Positions 39,681 to 47,396 of a stretch of DNA of 64,000 nucleotides are shown here, piece by piece. The notes under the pieces are model-generated. The model ran no database searches, had not been told where the DNA came from, and worked only from the letters and a program-made list of their open reading frames with translations. The first letter of the stretch is position 1, and every line of letters begins with the position of its first letter. Source of the DNA: Flavobacteriales bacterium (lineage in GTDB: Bacteria > Bacteroidota > Bacteroidia > Flavobacteriales_F > PHOS-HE28); NCBI GenBank assembly GCA_013360395.1, contig JABWBQ010000004.1, forward strand, positions 1 through 64,000, read 5' to 3'. The position numbers and the translations under genes were made by a program.

Positions 39681-40934
39681 TCAAAGCCGCAGCAGCCGCC
39701 GCAACCGGTCGAGGTCGGCCCGGTCGGGCCAGTGGTCCTGCACCCGCGCCCCGCTGATCGTCATGAACCGCCAGCCCTGGTAGAGCGCGTTCACCAGGTA
39801 GGCCAGCGAGGCGGTGAGGGCCGCACCCATCGCGCCCCAGGCCACCACCAGCAGCAGGCCCGCGCCGATGGTCACCACCAGCCCCAGCGCCGAGCCGATG
39901 GTGTTGTGCACGTTGCGGCCCACCCCGCTGAAGTAGTGGCTGTACGCCTGCGACGCGGCCATGGCCACGATGCCGGGGGCCAGGCAGGCCAGCAACGGGC
40001 GCACCCCGCGCACCTCGGGGCCGAACAGCAAGGCGTACACCGCGTCGGGCAGCAGCAAGGCAAGCAGCAGCGCCCCGGAGGCGGCCAGCACCGAGGTCTT
40101 GAAGGTGGTGAGGGTGAGGGCCCGCTGGCGCCCGGCCAGGGGTTCGTTGCTCACCGTGCTGTACAGCACCATGCCCAGGCTGCGCGGCACCAGCCAGGCC
40201 CCTTCGGCCAGCTGCGTGGCCACCGAGTACACGCCCAGTGCGGCCAGGCCCAGGTAGTGCTCGATCAGGTAGTAGGCGAACCGGTAGTTCAGCAGCTGCA
40301 TGGCGTTGGCGCCCTGCACGTGCAGGCCCTGCAGCACCATCCGCCGCAGCAGCCCGTCCACCGCCGGCACCGCCGGGACCGACGCACGCCGCGCCAGGGC
40401 CCACGCGCTCAGGGCCAGCGTGGTGGCGAAGGCCGCGTAGCAGGCTTGCACGTACGCGCCCACCGTGGCGCCGCCCGGCCTGCGCACCAGCACCACGAAA
40501 ACGGACAGCATCACCAGGCCGTGCAGCGCCGTGATGCGGTTGTAGGCCGCGATGCGCTGCCGCCCCAGCAGCACGTTCAGGTGGATGGTGTAGAGCGATT
40601 GCAGCAGGGCGAGGGCCGCCACATGGCCGGAGAGCCCACGGGGCACCAGCGGCACCAGCAGCAGCACGGCGAAGGCGGCCAGCGCGGTGAACAGGGCCCA
40701 GGCATAGGCCGGCCGCAGCAGGGCCGCCAGCGGCGCCCGCGGCACCAGGTGCACCAGCGCACCGCCGCCCACCACGTTGTTGAGCAGTTGCACCAGCGTG
40801 ATGGCCAGCACCACCAAGCTGATGGTGCCCAGTCCCGAGGCGCCCAGCAGGTGGCCGGCCACCATCACCACCAGCAGGTTCGCCAGCGTGGTCCACGCAC
40901 GGGCGATCACCGAACCGATGGCGGGGCGGATCAT
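39681..40934 (-). CDS. Polysaccharide flippase (Wzx-like)
   Basis: A 417-residue membrane protein with twelve or so helices and a small basic cytoplasmic end. The N-terminal half (GTISLVVLAITLVQLLNNVV, LHGLVMLSVFVVLV) and C-terminal half (RSLGMVLYSTVSNEPLAGR) match oligosaccharide-flippase/MATE-like proteins of O-antigen clusters. It would flip undecaprenyl-linked glycan across the inner membrane. It overlaps the formyltransferase gene by 4 bp, forming a three-gene unit with it and the glycosyltransferase. Confidence 0.82.
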   Translation of the reverse strand: MIRPAIGSVIARAWTTLANLLVVMVAGHLLGASGLGTISLVVLAITLVQLLNNVVGGGALVHLVPRAPLAALLRPAYAWALFTALAAFAVLLLVPLVPRGLSGHVAALALLQSLYTIHLNVLLGRQRIAAYNRITALHGLVMLSVFVVLVRRPGGATVGAYVQACYAAFATTLALSAWALARRASVPAVPAVDGLLRRMVLQGLHVQGANAMQLLNYRFAYYLIEHYLGLAALGVYSVATQLAEGAWLVPRSLGMVLYSTVSNEPLAGRQRALTLTTFKTSVLAASGALLLALLLPDAVYALLFGPEVRGVRPLLACLAPGIVAMAASQAYSHYFSGVGRNVHNTIGSALGLVVTIGAGLLLVVAWGAMGAALTASLAYLVNALYQGWRFMTISGARVQDHWPDRADLDRLRRLLRL

Positions 40935-42628
40935 GGGCGCAGGCGTTCGAGCAGGGTGCCGAGCTTCCGCTTGCGCTCCCGCACGGCCTGGTCCTGCACC
41001 CGCAGGAAACGCTTGCCGTCCACGAGCGTCACATCGCCCACGGCGCTCACCGTGTGCAGGCCCTTGCCGTAGGCGCTGTTGCCGATGGGGCCCACGGTGC
41101 GCACCGCCTCTTCGCGAAAGGCCGTCGGGCCCAGTTCCAGCACACGGTGCAGCACCACGCGCCCGCCGTAGGTGAGGCTGCTGTCCTGGCCGGGTCGGTA
41201 CAGCACCCCGTCATGCACGAAGGGGGTGCCCGCCGGGCGGGCCGAACGCACATCGGTCTTCACCGGGTTCAGCGCATGGGGCACGAAGGGGCCGGTGAGG
41301 GTGGGCGCATGGTAGAGGAAGAGCTCGGCGTTGGTGAGCGGCGCCTTGGTGCCGAACAGCCACCAGCGCCCCTGCCAGTGCACGGGGGTGGGGTCGAAGA
41401 GCGGCTCCTCGAGCAGCGTGGCCACCGGGTCCATGCGCGTCAGCGCCGCGTCCAGGGCGTACAGCTGCACCCTGCCCGTGGCGGCCTGTTCCGGGATCAC
41501 GCAGGTGCGCCCCTCGTGCTGCAGCACGAAGGGGTAGGAGAGGTGCTGCGGCAGGTCCAGCAGGGTGCGCGAACGCTTGAGCACGTTGTCGCGCTTGGGG
41601 CGCAACCGGGCGATCTCGCCCTTGGCCTGCGCGTGGTCGTACTTCTCGTAGAGCACGTGCAACTGCCCCTCGCCATCCACGAAACCGAAGGGATCGGCGC
41701 GGAAGGTGCCGCGGGCCGGGGCCGGAAGCCAGCGCACGTTCATGCTGGGTTTCTCCTCCAGCAGACGGTGGATCGGCTGGTACAGTACCCCGATGTTCCA
41801 CTCCTCGTGCTCGTTCAGCCCCGCCCGGTGGAAGCGCATCTTGTTGCGCATCTGCACCAGCAGGAAACGCAGGAAGGTGAGGTTGCCGGGGTAGCGCAGG
41901 ATGGGGGCCGTGGTGGTGCTCTGCCGGCCCTGGAAGGCCTCCTGGTCCCCGGCCAGGAAGCGGCGCATCACCAGGGCCGGCCAAACGGCGCTGTGGCGCA
42001 GCGCGGTGTCCACCGTCTCGCACAGGGAATGGTCCACCACACGGAACCAGCCCTTGTACAGGATGCGCCCGCCGTCCAGCTTGTCGGTGAGGCGTTGGAG
42101 CACCGCTCCCATCACCGGCTCGCCGCGCAGGAGCTCCCACAGGCCCGGTGGCCCGCCGCGATAGTGCTCCTCGTCGCCGTGGTGGAAGCTCCACACCCCG
42201 TGGGGGGCCACTTCCAGCACCGCGCCGCGCAGGATGTTGAAGCCGAACCGCAGCAGCACGTCGGGCCGGTGCGCCCGGATGCGGTCGAGGTCCGCTGCGC
42301 TGAAATACTGCCCGTGGCCGCGTCGCTCCACGGCACATTCGAGCTCCGGCAGCCCCTGCAGCAGGGCGCTCACGTCCTCGGGTTCCATGGCCGCAGGCCG
42401 GAAATGGCGGCGGCGGTAATGCAGGTACAGGGCCATGCGCCAGGGGTGCCGGCGCAGGCGTTGCCAGAGGCCCGGCCGCCGGCGGACAGGCGGTGCGGGG
42501 CGCACCACCAGCACGGGCGTCACGCCTTCCACGGCCAGCACCTGCCGCAGGCATTCGGCCTGCCAGCGCTGCAGCACCGGGCCGTTGCACAGCACGCCCA
42601 CGCGGAGCCGGGGTTGGTTGGCGCTCAT
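40931..42628 (-). CDS. Formyltransferase fused to a GIPC-transferase-like domain
   Basis: A 565-residue protein. Residues 1-200 form a formyltransferase-type domain with the N-H-D triad: N131 in FGFNIL, H149/H150 in WSFHHGDEEHYRGG and D185 in TDKLDGGRIL. Residues about 285-545 resemble the five-bladed-propeller domain found in glucosamine inositolphosphorylceramide transferases (GINT1 N-terminal-like), with FRADPFGFVDGEGQLHVLYEKYD, YPFVLQHEGRTCVIPE, WWLFGTKAPLTNAELFLYHA. The pair suggests N-formylation and glycan modification or glycan-binding within the same pathway. It is coupled to the flippase and glycosyltransferase genes by 4-bp overlaps. Confidence 0.75.
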   Translation of the reverse strand: MSANQPRLRVGVLCNGPVLQRWQAECLRQVLAVEGVTPVLVVRPAPPVRRRPGLWQRLRRHPWRMALYLHYRRRHFRPAAMEPEDVSALLQGLPELECAVERRGHGQYFSAADLDRIRAHRPDVLLRFGFNILRGAVLEVAPHGVWSFHHGDEEHYRGGPPGLWELLRGEPVMGAVLQRLTDKLDGGRILYKGWFRVVDHSLCETVDTALRHSAVWPALVMRRFLAGDQEAFQGRQSTTTAPILRYPGNLTFLRFLLVQMRNKMRFHRAGLNEHEEWNIGVLYQPIHRLLEEKPSMNVRWLPAPARGTFRADPFGFVDGEGQLHVLYEKYDHAQAKGEIARLRPKRDNVLKRSRTLLDLPQHLSYPFVLQHEGRTCVIPEQAATGRVQLYALDAALTRMDPVATLLEEPLFDPTPVHWQGRWWLFGTKAPLTNAELFLYHAPTLTGPFVPHALNPVKTDVRSARPAGTPFVHDGVLYRPGQDSSLTYGGRVVLHRVLELGPTAFREEAVRTVGPIGNSAYGKGLHTVSAVGDVTLVDGKRFLRVQDQAVRERKRKLGTLLERLRP

Positions 42629-43767
42629 CGGGCTTGTTCCAGGGTCCGCAGCAGCGTGCGGCCCACCGCATCGGGGCCGTACCGTTCGTTCACGCCGGCG
42701 CGGATGGCCTCGGGCCGGTAGCGCCCGGCGTCGCGCGTCAGCCGCAGCATCGCCTCGGTGAGGGCGTCGTCGTCGTCCACGGGGATCAGCAACCCGTTCA
42801 TCGGGGTGATGAACGCTTCCGGGCCGCCGCAGCGTGTGGCGATCACCGGCCGTCCCTGGGCCAGCGCCTCGCCGGTCACCACGCTGAAGGTCTCCACGCG
42901 GCTGTTCACCACCACGGCGAAGGCTTGCGCCATGTGGTCGAGCACGGCGCTGTTGGGCAGGCGGCCCAGGAAACGCACGTGGTCGGCCAGGCCCAGGGTG
43001 CGGGTCAGGGCCTCCAGCGCGGACCGGTCGGGCCCGTCACCGATCACCGTCAACTGCAACGCGGCCTCCTGTTGTCGGGCCCGTGCCAGGGCGCGGAGCA
43101 CGCCGCTCACGCACTTGATGCGGTCCACCAGGTCGGCCACCATCAGGAACCGGCCGGCAGGACCGGCGGGCGGCAGGGGCCGGTCGAGCCCCGGGATGGT
43201 GTTGGGCACCACGCGGGCCTCGACGCACAGCCCGTGCTGCACCAAGGCCCGCGCCAGGTGGGGGCTCACCGCGATGAAGGCCCGCGCACGCCGGGCCACG
43301 GCACGCACGAAGGCATGGTGCAGCGCGCTCTTGCGGGCATAGGTGCCATCCAGGTATTCGCTGCTCTGCTCGGCCAGTACGAAGGGGATGCCGCGCCGCC
43401 GCAGCCGCAGCGCCACCAGCGCCGGGCGCACCAGGATGTAGGCCAGTGTGAGGTCCACCGGCGGGCGGTGCTGCGCCAGCACCTGCAGGGCCCGCGAGGT
43501 GGCGCGCCAATGCCGCCACAGGTTGAGCGCCTTGCGCAGTGGTGCCGGTGTCGCCGTACTGGCGCGGTAGGTGGCACGCAGCTCCCAGAGCCCTTCGGTG
43601 GTGCCGGCCTCCAGGGTCAGGGGTGCGGTGGCGGCGGGGTCGCCCTGCAGCACCAGCACGCTCACGGGTGTGTGGCGGGCCAGCGCCAGGGCCTGCTTGC
43701 GGATGAAGTCGCCCAACTGCGGATCACGCGGACCGGGGTACCACTTGGGGATCAGGAGCACGTGCAT
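42625..43767 (-). CDS. Family 4 glycosyltransferase
   Basis: A 380-residue GT-B glycosyltransferase. KWYPGPRDPQLGDFIRKQALAL is the acceptor-side start, and the C-terminal nucleotide-sugar domain has FLMVADLVDRIKCVSGVLRALAR, LTVIGDGPDRSALEAL and GEALAQGRPVIATRCGGPEAF (the E-x7-E region). The donor is unknown. The start at 43767 is chosen over an upstream Met inside unrelated sequence. It leads the glycan module. Confidence 0.87.
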   Translation of the reverse strand: MHVLLIPKWYPGPRDPQLGDFIRKQALALARHTPVSVLVLQGDPAATAPLTLEAGTTEGLWELRATYRASTATPAPLRKALNLWRHWRATSRALQVLAQHRPPVDLTLAYILVRPALVALRLRRRGIPFVLAEQSSEYLDGTYARKSALHHAFVRAVARRARAFIAVSPHLARALVQHGLCVEARVVPNTIPGLDRPLPPAGPAGRFLMVADLVDRIKCVSGVLRALARARQQEAALQLTVIGDGPDRSALEALTRTLGLADHVRFLGRLPNSAVLDHMAQAFAVVVNSRVETFSVVTGEALAQGRPVIATRCGGPEAFITPMNGLLIPVDDDDALTEAMLRLTRDAGRYRPEAIRAGVNERYGPDAVGRTLLRTLEQAR

Positions 43768-43825
43768 GGCCCGGCGCAAGGTAGGCAGCGCGGGTGGGCG
43801 CTCCGGGGTGCATGCTGGCAACGCT

Positions 43826-43833
43826 TATATTTG
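43826..43833 (+). promoter_or_regulatory. TATATTTG -7 box for tRNA-His
   Basis: TATATTTG (TAnnTTTG) is 30 bp upstream of the tRNA. Confidence 0.5.
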
Positions 43834-43863
43834 CGGCCCCGCTGCCCGTGCGGCGGGGTCATG

Positions 43864-43937
43864 GTGGATGTAGCTCAGTTGGTCAGAGCGTCGGATTGTG
43901 GTTCCGAAGGTCGCCGGTTCGAGCCCGGTCTTCCACC
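43864..43937 (+). tRNA. tRNA-His (anticodon GTG)
   Basis: The four-leaf fold is complete: acceptor GTGGATG pairs with CTTCCAC (one T-T mismatch), D-stem GCTC/GAGC, anticodon stem TCGGA/TCCGA with loop TTGTGGT (GTG), T-stem GCCGG/CCGGT. A G lies at position -1 (43863) opposite C73, the histidine identity feature. The CCA tail is not encoded. Confidence 0.95.
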
Positions 43938-43944
43938 CGGAAAA

Positions 43945-43966
43945 GAAGCGCCCCTCGGGGCGCTTC
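43945..43966 (+). terminator. Hairpin terminator after tRNA-His
   Basis: GAAGCGCCCCTCGGGGCGCT plus TC forms a perfect 10-bp stem with a two-base loop, 7 bp after the tRNA. There is no long T-run, as is common in this phylum. Confidence 0.6.
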
Positions 43967-44036
43967 CGCGTTCCTGGCCGCTGCGTTCGCACGTTCCACG
44001 TCAGGACCCGGCATGCGGCACGACCCCGCGGTCCCG

Positions 44037-44348
44037 TCACCGCGACCGCCGCCCCAGCAACCGGCCGAAGAACCGCTTCTCGAACTCCCAGAAGAAGCGG
44101 AACTGGCCCAGCAGCGCGCCGTAAACCAGCAGCACCAGGTTGTAGAAGGGGAGGATGAGGACGTAGTACAGCACCGAGAACCACACCCCGGGTTCCCCCT
44201 CGCCGGTGGCCCAGGCCACCACGGGGCGCTTCAGGAACATCACCGTGAAGCCCGTGCAGGCGAACACCAGCAGGATGATGAACACCCGGGAAGGGCTCAC
44301 GTTCCAGCGTGCCGCCAGCCTGTCGATCCAACCCCTGCGCGCGCCCAT
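44037..44348 (-). CDS. Small membrane protein (DUF6787-like)
   Basis: A 103-residue protein with two membrane helices (VFIILLVFACTGFTVMFL; WFSVLYYVLILPFYNLVLLVYGALLG) followed by GQFRFFWEFEKRFFGRLLGRR. This layout is shared by small Bacteroidota proteins often mislabelled as diacylglyceryl transferases. Function unknown. Confidence 0.7.
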   Translation of the reverse strand: MGARRGWIDRLAARWNVSPSRVFIILLVFACTGFTVMFLKRPVVAWATGEGEPGVWFSVLYYVLILPFYNLVLLVYGALLGQFRFFWEFEKRFFGRLLGRRSR

Positions 44349-44395
44349 GCCTCCGGTGCGAAGATCGCACGGATCGCGCCGTCACGCACCCGCGC

Positions 44396-45508
44396 TCACT
44401 CCTGCCACTCGGCCAGGAAGAGGTTGGTGTCGTGCGTGCCGCCGTTGTTGCGGTTGCTGCTGAACACGAGGTGCTTGCCGTCCTTGGTGAACACCGGGAA
44501 GGCGTCGAACGTGTCGCTGGTGGTGAGGCGCTCCAGCCCGCTGCCGTCCACATTGATCATGTACAGGCTGAAGGGGAAGCCGCGCTCCGAGAGGTGGTTG
44601 CTGGCGAAGATGATCCGCTCGCCCGAGGGATGCCAGTAGGGCGCCCAGTTGGCCTTGCCCAGGGAGGTGATCTGCTTGGCCTCGCTGCCGTCGGCATTGG
44701 CCACGAAAAGCTCCATGTTGGTGGGCTGCACCAGACCGCGTTCCAGCAGGTCCTTGTATTCCTTGGCCGCTTCGGGGGTCTTGGGCCGGCTGGCCCGCCA
44801 GAGCAACTTGCTGCCGTCCGGGCTGAAGAAGGCCCCGCCATCGTAACCGAGCTCGGTGGTCACCCGCTTCACATCGCTGCCGTCGATGGCCATGGTGTAC
44901 AGGTCCAGGTCGCCGTCGCGCATGCTGGTGAACACGATGCGGTCGCCCTTGGGGCTCACGGTGCCCTCGGCGTCGTACCCCGGGGTGTTGGTGAGCTTGC
45001 GCCGGATGCGGCCTTGGAGGTCGCTCACGTAGATGTCGAAGCTGTCGTACAGGGGCCACACGTACGCTCCGCCCGGCTGCCGCTCGGGCACCGGCGGGCA
45101 GGCGGCGCCCCCTTCATGGGTGCTGGCGAACAGCACCAGGCTGTCGCCCGGCAGGAAATAGCTGCACGTGGTGCGCCCTCCGTTCACGCTCACCTTGGTG
45201 GGCGCCCCGGCCTTCAGGTCGTCGGTGAAGGGGTTGAACCAGCGGATCTGGTCGCAGCTGTCGCCCCAGGCCTTGTTGGTCACCTGGAACACCAGCCGGT
45301 CGTTCGCGAAGCTCCAGTAGGCCTCGGCGTTGTCCCCGCCGAAGGTGAGCTGTTTGAGGCTCTTGAAATGCTTCTCGCCGGGCAGGATCAGCGCGGTGTC
45401 CGGCGCGGCGACCACGGTGTCCGCAGCGGGCGCGGCCTGTTGTTGTTCGGTGGAGGCGGTGCCGCAGCCCAGGGCCATCAGCGGGGCAAGCAAAAGAATG
45501 TGCTTCAT
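44396..45508 (-). CDS. PD40/TolB-like beta-propeller lipoprotein
   Basis: A 370-residue lipoprotein: MKHILLLAPLMALGCGTAS has a lipobox (ALGC). The mature chain contains WD40-like PD40 blades: DAEGTVSPKGDRIVFTSMRDG, DGGAFFSPDGSKLLWRASRP, NWAPYWHPSGERIIFASN, FPVFTKDGKHLVFSSN. Such blades mediate protein contacts in the envelope. TAATTTCG (45531-45538, minus strand) is 22 bp before the start. A role in sensing or scaffolding is inferred. Confidence 0.82.
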   Translation of the reverse strand: MKHILLLAPLMALGCGTASTEQQQAAPAADTVVAAPDTALILPGEKHFKSLKQLTFGGDNAEAYWSFANDRLVFQVTNKAWGDSCDQIRWFNPFTDDLKAGAPTKVSVNGGRTTCSYFLPGDSLVLFASTHEGGAACPPVPERQPGGAYVWPLYDSFDIYVSDLQGRIRRKLTNTPGYDAEGTVSPKGDRIVFTSMRDGDLDLYTMAIDGSDVKRVTTELGYDGGAFFSPDGSKLLWRASRPKTPEAAKEYKDLLERGLVQPTNMELFVANADGSEAKQITSLGKANWAPYWHPSGERIIFASNHLSERGFPFSLYMINVDGSGLERLTTSDTFDAFPVFTKDGKHLVFSSNRNNGGTHDTNLFLAEWQE

Positions 45509-45530
45509 GAAGGTCGGTTCGATCGGGGCG

Positions 45531-45538
45531 CGAAATTA
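45531..45538 (-). promoter_or_regulatory. TAATTTCG -7-like box for the PD40 lipoprotein gene
   Basis: On the minus strand TAATTTCG (TAnnTTYG) lies 22 bp before the ATG at 45508. Confidence 0.35.
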
Positions 45539-45743
45539 GACGGGGTGGACCGTGGGTCGTGTCATGGGACGGTCTGTTCCGCTCGGTAGAGGCTATCTCA
45601 ATAACATTGGTGTCCGTTGAACAACCGTGCATCGGGATAATTGAAAGGGGGGCGAAGCCCCCGAACGTGGATCAGGTTCCGGGGATCTGGCAACCGGACA
45701 TGACCATAGGAGCGGATCTGGGCTGTTTGCCGGACAGCCGGTG
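45539..45743. other. Intergenic region without a credible gene; contains one GC hairpin
   Basis: The region is somewhat more AT-rich than its neighbours. Short open frames on both strands have no support. GGGGGCGAAGCCCCC (45648-45662) is a 6-bp stem with a GAA loop, possibly a terminator for whatever once stood here. It borders the transposase stub. Confidence 0.5.
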
Positions 45744-45857
45744 ATGAGCCAACGGCTGTCGTTGATCCCCAAGAGGCTGATCAAGGAGCTCGCCGAGAAG
45801 CACCGAGCCGATCGCTATTAAAAGCGGTTCTTCGCCCACGTCTTTCCGGAGCCTGCC
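45744..45857 (+). pseudogene. IS4-like transposase N-terminal stub
   Basis: MSQRLSLIPKRLIKELAEKH followed by RADRY resembles the start of IS4-family transposases (DUF4372 domain: IPK..I..LA.KH.ADRYYK.F). A TAA at 45819 interrupts the frame, and the same frame continues KRFFAHVFPEPAR beyond it. The rest of the gene, with the DDE domain, is absent. Remnant of an insertion sequence. Confidence 0.6.
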
Positions 45858-45954
45858 CGGACCCGTGGTGGGCAGCGCTCAGGACAGCACGGCATCTCCT
45901 TCCTCACGAGTGGCCCGTGTCACCCTTCGGCAAGGCCCATTACCTTCTCACCCG

Positions 45955-47061
45955 ATGGATGACGGGAAGGTCGTCAAGGGCCGAGGCGCGGACCGCCAGG
46001 TGGCCAACCGCTTCCTGCGGCACCACTATGGTGTGGCGGACTGGAGCGGCATCGACGAGCCCGAGCTGGGGGTGGACCAGGCCACGCAGGTGCTGCCCAC
46101 CTTCCCCCGCACCATCCTGAACCGGGTGGACAGCCCGGACCTGCCCTTCACCTGGAGCCTGAACCCGTACCAGGGCTGCGAGCACGGCTGCAGCTATTGC
46201 TATGCGCGGCCCACCCATGAGTACTGGGGCTACAGCGCAGGCTTGGACTTCGAACGCGTGATCCTCGTGAAGCGCGAGGCTCCGGTGCTGCTGGAGAAGG
46301 CGCTGCGCACCTCCGCGTGGAAGGCCGAGCCCATCATGCTCTCCGGGGCCACGGATCCCTATCAGCCGGTGGAGCGGCAGGAGCGGCTGACGCGGGCCTG
46401 TCTGGAGCTGTGCCTGCGCTTCGGGCAGCCCGTGAGCGTGATCACGAAGAACGCGCTCGTGCTGCGCGACATCGACCTGCTGGCCGAAATGGCCCGTGAG
46501 CGCCGGGCGGCCGTTGCCATCAGCCTCACCACCCTGAACGAGGACCTGCGCCGCGTGCTGGAACCCCGCACGAGCACCGCGGCGAACCGGTTGAAAGCCA
46601 TGGAGCTGCTCGCTGCGGCCGGGGTCCCGGTGTACGCCATGATCGCGCCGGTGATCCCGACGCTGAACGGACCGGAGATCCCCGCGTTGCTGCGGGCCGC
46701 GCGGGATGCGGGCGCCAGCGGGGCCGGCTACACCGTCCTGCGCACCAACGGCCCGGTGGGACCCATCTTCCGCGCCTGGCTGCAGCATCACTTCCCCGAG
46801 CGTGCCGCCAAGGTGATCGCGCAGACCAGCGCCTTGCACGGCGGACGCATGGACGATGTGCGCTCCGGTGTCCGCATGCGCGGCGAAGGCCCGTTCGCGC
46901 TGCAGATCCACCGCCTGTTCACCGTGATGCGTCGGCGCATCTTCGGGCAGGGCGGCTTTCCCGCGCTGGACGGGTCCGGGTTCAGGCCTCCGCCGCAGGG
47001 GCAGCTGGATCTGTTCGCCGAAAGCCCTAACGGACCACCGCAAAACCCGCCTGCCCGATGA
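45955..47061 (+). CDS. PA0069-like radical SAM protein
   Basis: A 368-residue radical SAM protein. The cluster motif CxxxCxxC is C75, C79 and C82 in GCEHGCSYCYARPTHEYW. Upstream TWSLNPYQ and downstream SGATDPYQPVERQE and VPVYAMIAPVIPTLNGPEIP are typical of the family named after PA0069, whose substrate is unknown; relation to spore photoproduct lyase-like folds is distant. The start at 45955 precedes conserved sequence. Its 3' end overlaps the opposing acylphosphatase gene by 35 bp. Confidence 0.87.
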   Translation: MDDGKVVKGRGADRQVANRFLRHHYGVADWSGIDEPELGVDQATQVLPTFPRTILNRVDSPDLPFTWSLNPYQGCEHGCSYCYARPTHEYWGYSAGLDFERVILVKREAPVLLEKALRTSAWKAEPIMLSGATDPYQPVERQERLTRACLELCLRFGQPVSVITKNALVLRDIDLLAEMARERRAAVAISLTTLNEDLRRVLEPRTSTAANRLKAMELLAAAGVPVYAMIAPVIPTLNGPEIPALLRAARDAGASGAGYTVLRTNGPVGPIFRAWLQHHFPERAAKVIAQTSALHGGRMDDVRSGVRMRGEGPFALQIHRLFTVMRRRIFGQGGFPALDGSGFRPPPQGQLDLFAESPNGPPQNPPAR

Positions 47062-47305
47062 CGGGTCGGGGCGAGACCTGCACCTGCTGCACGCGGGCCA
47101 GGGGAGGTCCCTTGCCGCACCACTGCACGAAACGGTCCACCGCATCGGGTTCGCCTTCGGCCTCGGCCTCCACGCTGCCGTCGGGCAGGTTCCGCACGTA
47201 GCCCGCCAGGCCCGACCGCCGGGCCTCTTCCGCCGCGTGCTTGCGGTACCACACCCCCTGCACCAGGCCGTGGATGATCAGATGGACGCGGACCGTTCGG
47301 GCCAT
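47027..47305 (-). CDS. Acylphosphatase
   Basis: A 92-residue acylphosphatase with GLVQGVWYRKHAAEEARRSG (R21 catalytic; Trp in place of the common Phe), GYVRNLPDGSVEAEAEG (N39 catalytic). It hydrolyses acyl phosphates such as carbamoyl phosphate. The ATG at 47305 is preferred over one three residues upstream. The C-terminus overlaps the radical SAM gene tail to tail. Confidence 0.88.
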   Translation of the reverse strand: MARTVRVHLIIHGLVQGVWYRKHAAEEARRSGLAGYVRNLPDGSVEAEAEGEPDAVDRFVQWCGKGPPLARVQQVQVSPRPVIGQAGFAVVR

Positions 47306-47344
47306 GTTCCGCAAAGGTCACTTGACAGCCGTGGAGCCACCGGG

Positions 47345-47352
47345 TAAATTCG
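47345..47352 (+). promoter_or_regulatory. TAAATTCG -7-like box for the large dehydrogenase/PKD gene
   Basis: TAAATTCG (TAnnTTYG) is 44 bp upstream of the ATG at 47397. Confidence 0.3.
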
Positions 47353-47396
47353 TCGGCAATTTCGCCACATTGGTCGAAAGAAATCCATCCGAGCCC

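Noticed and set aside
39583-39783. 66-residue plus-strand open frame
   Set aside because: It spans the inverted-repeat element and antisense flippase sequence; no support.
45559-45784. Two overlapping 60-residue open frames on opposite strands
   Set aside because: Low complexity, no start context and no homology; the region holds only a hairpin and the transposase stub.
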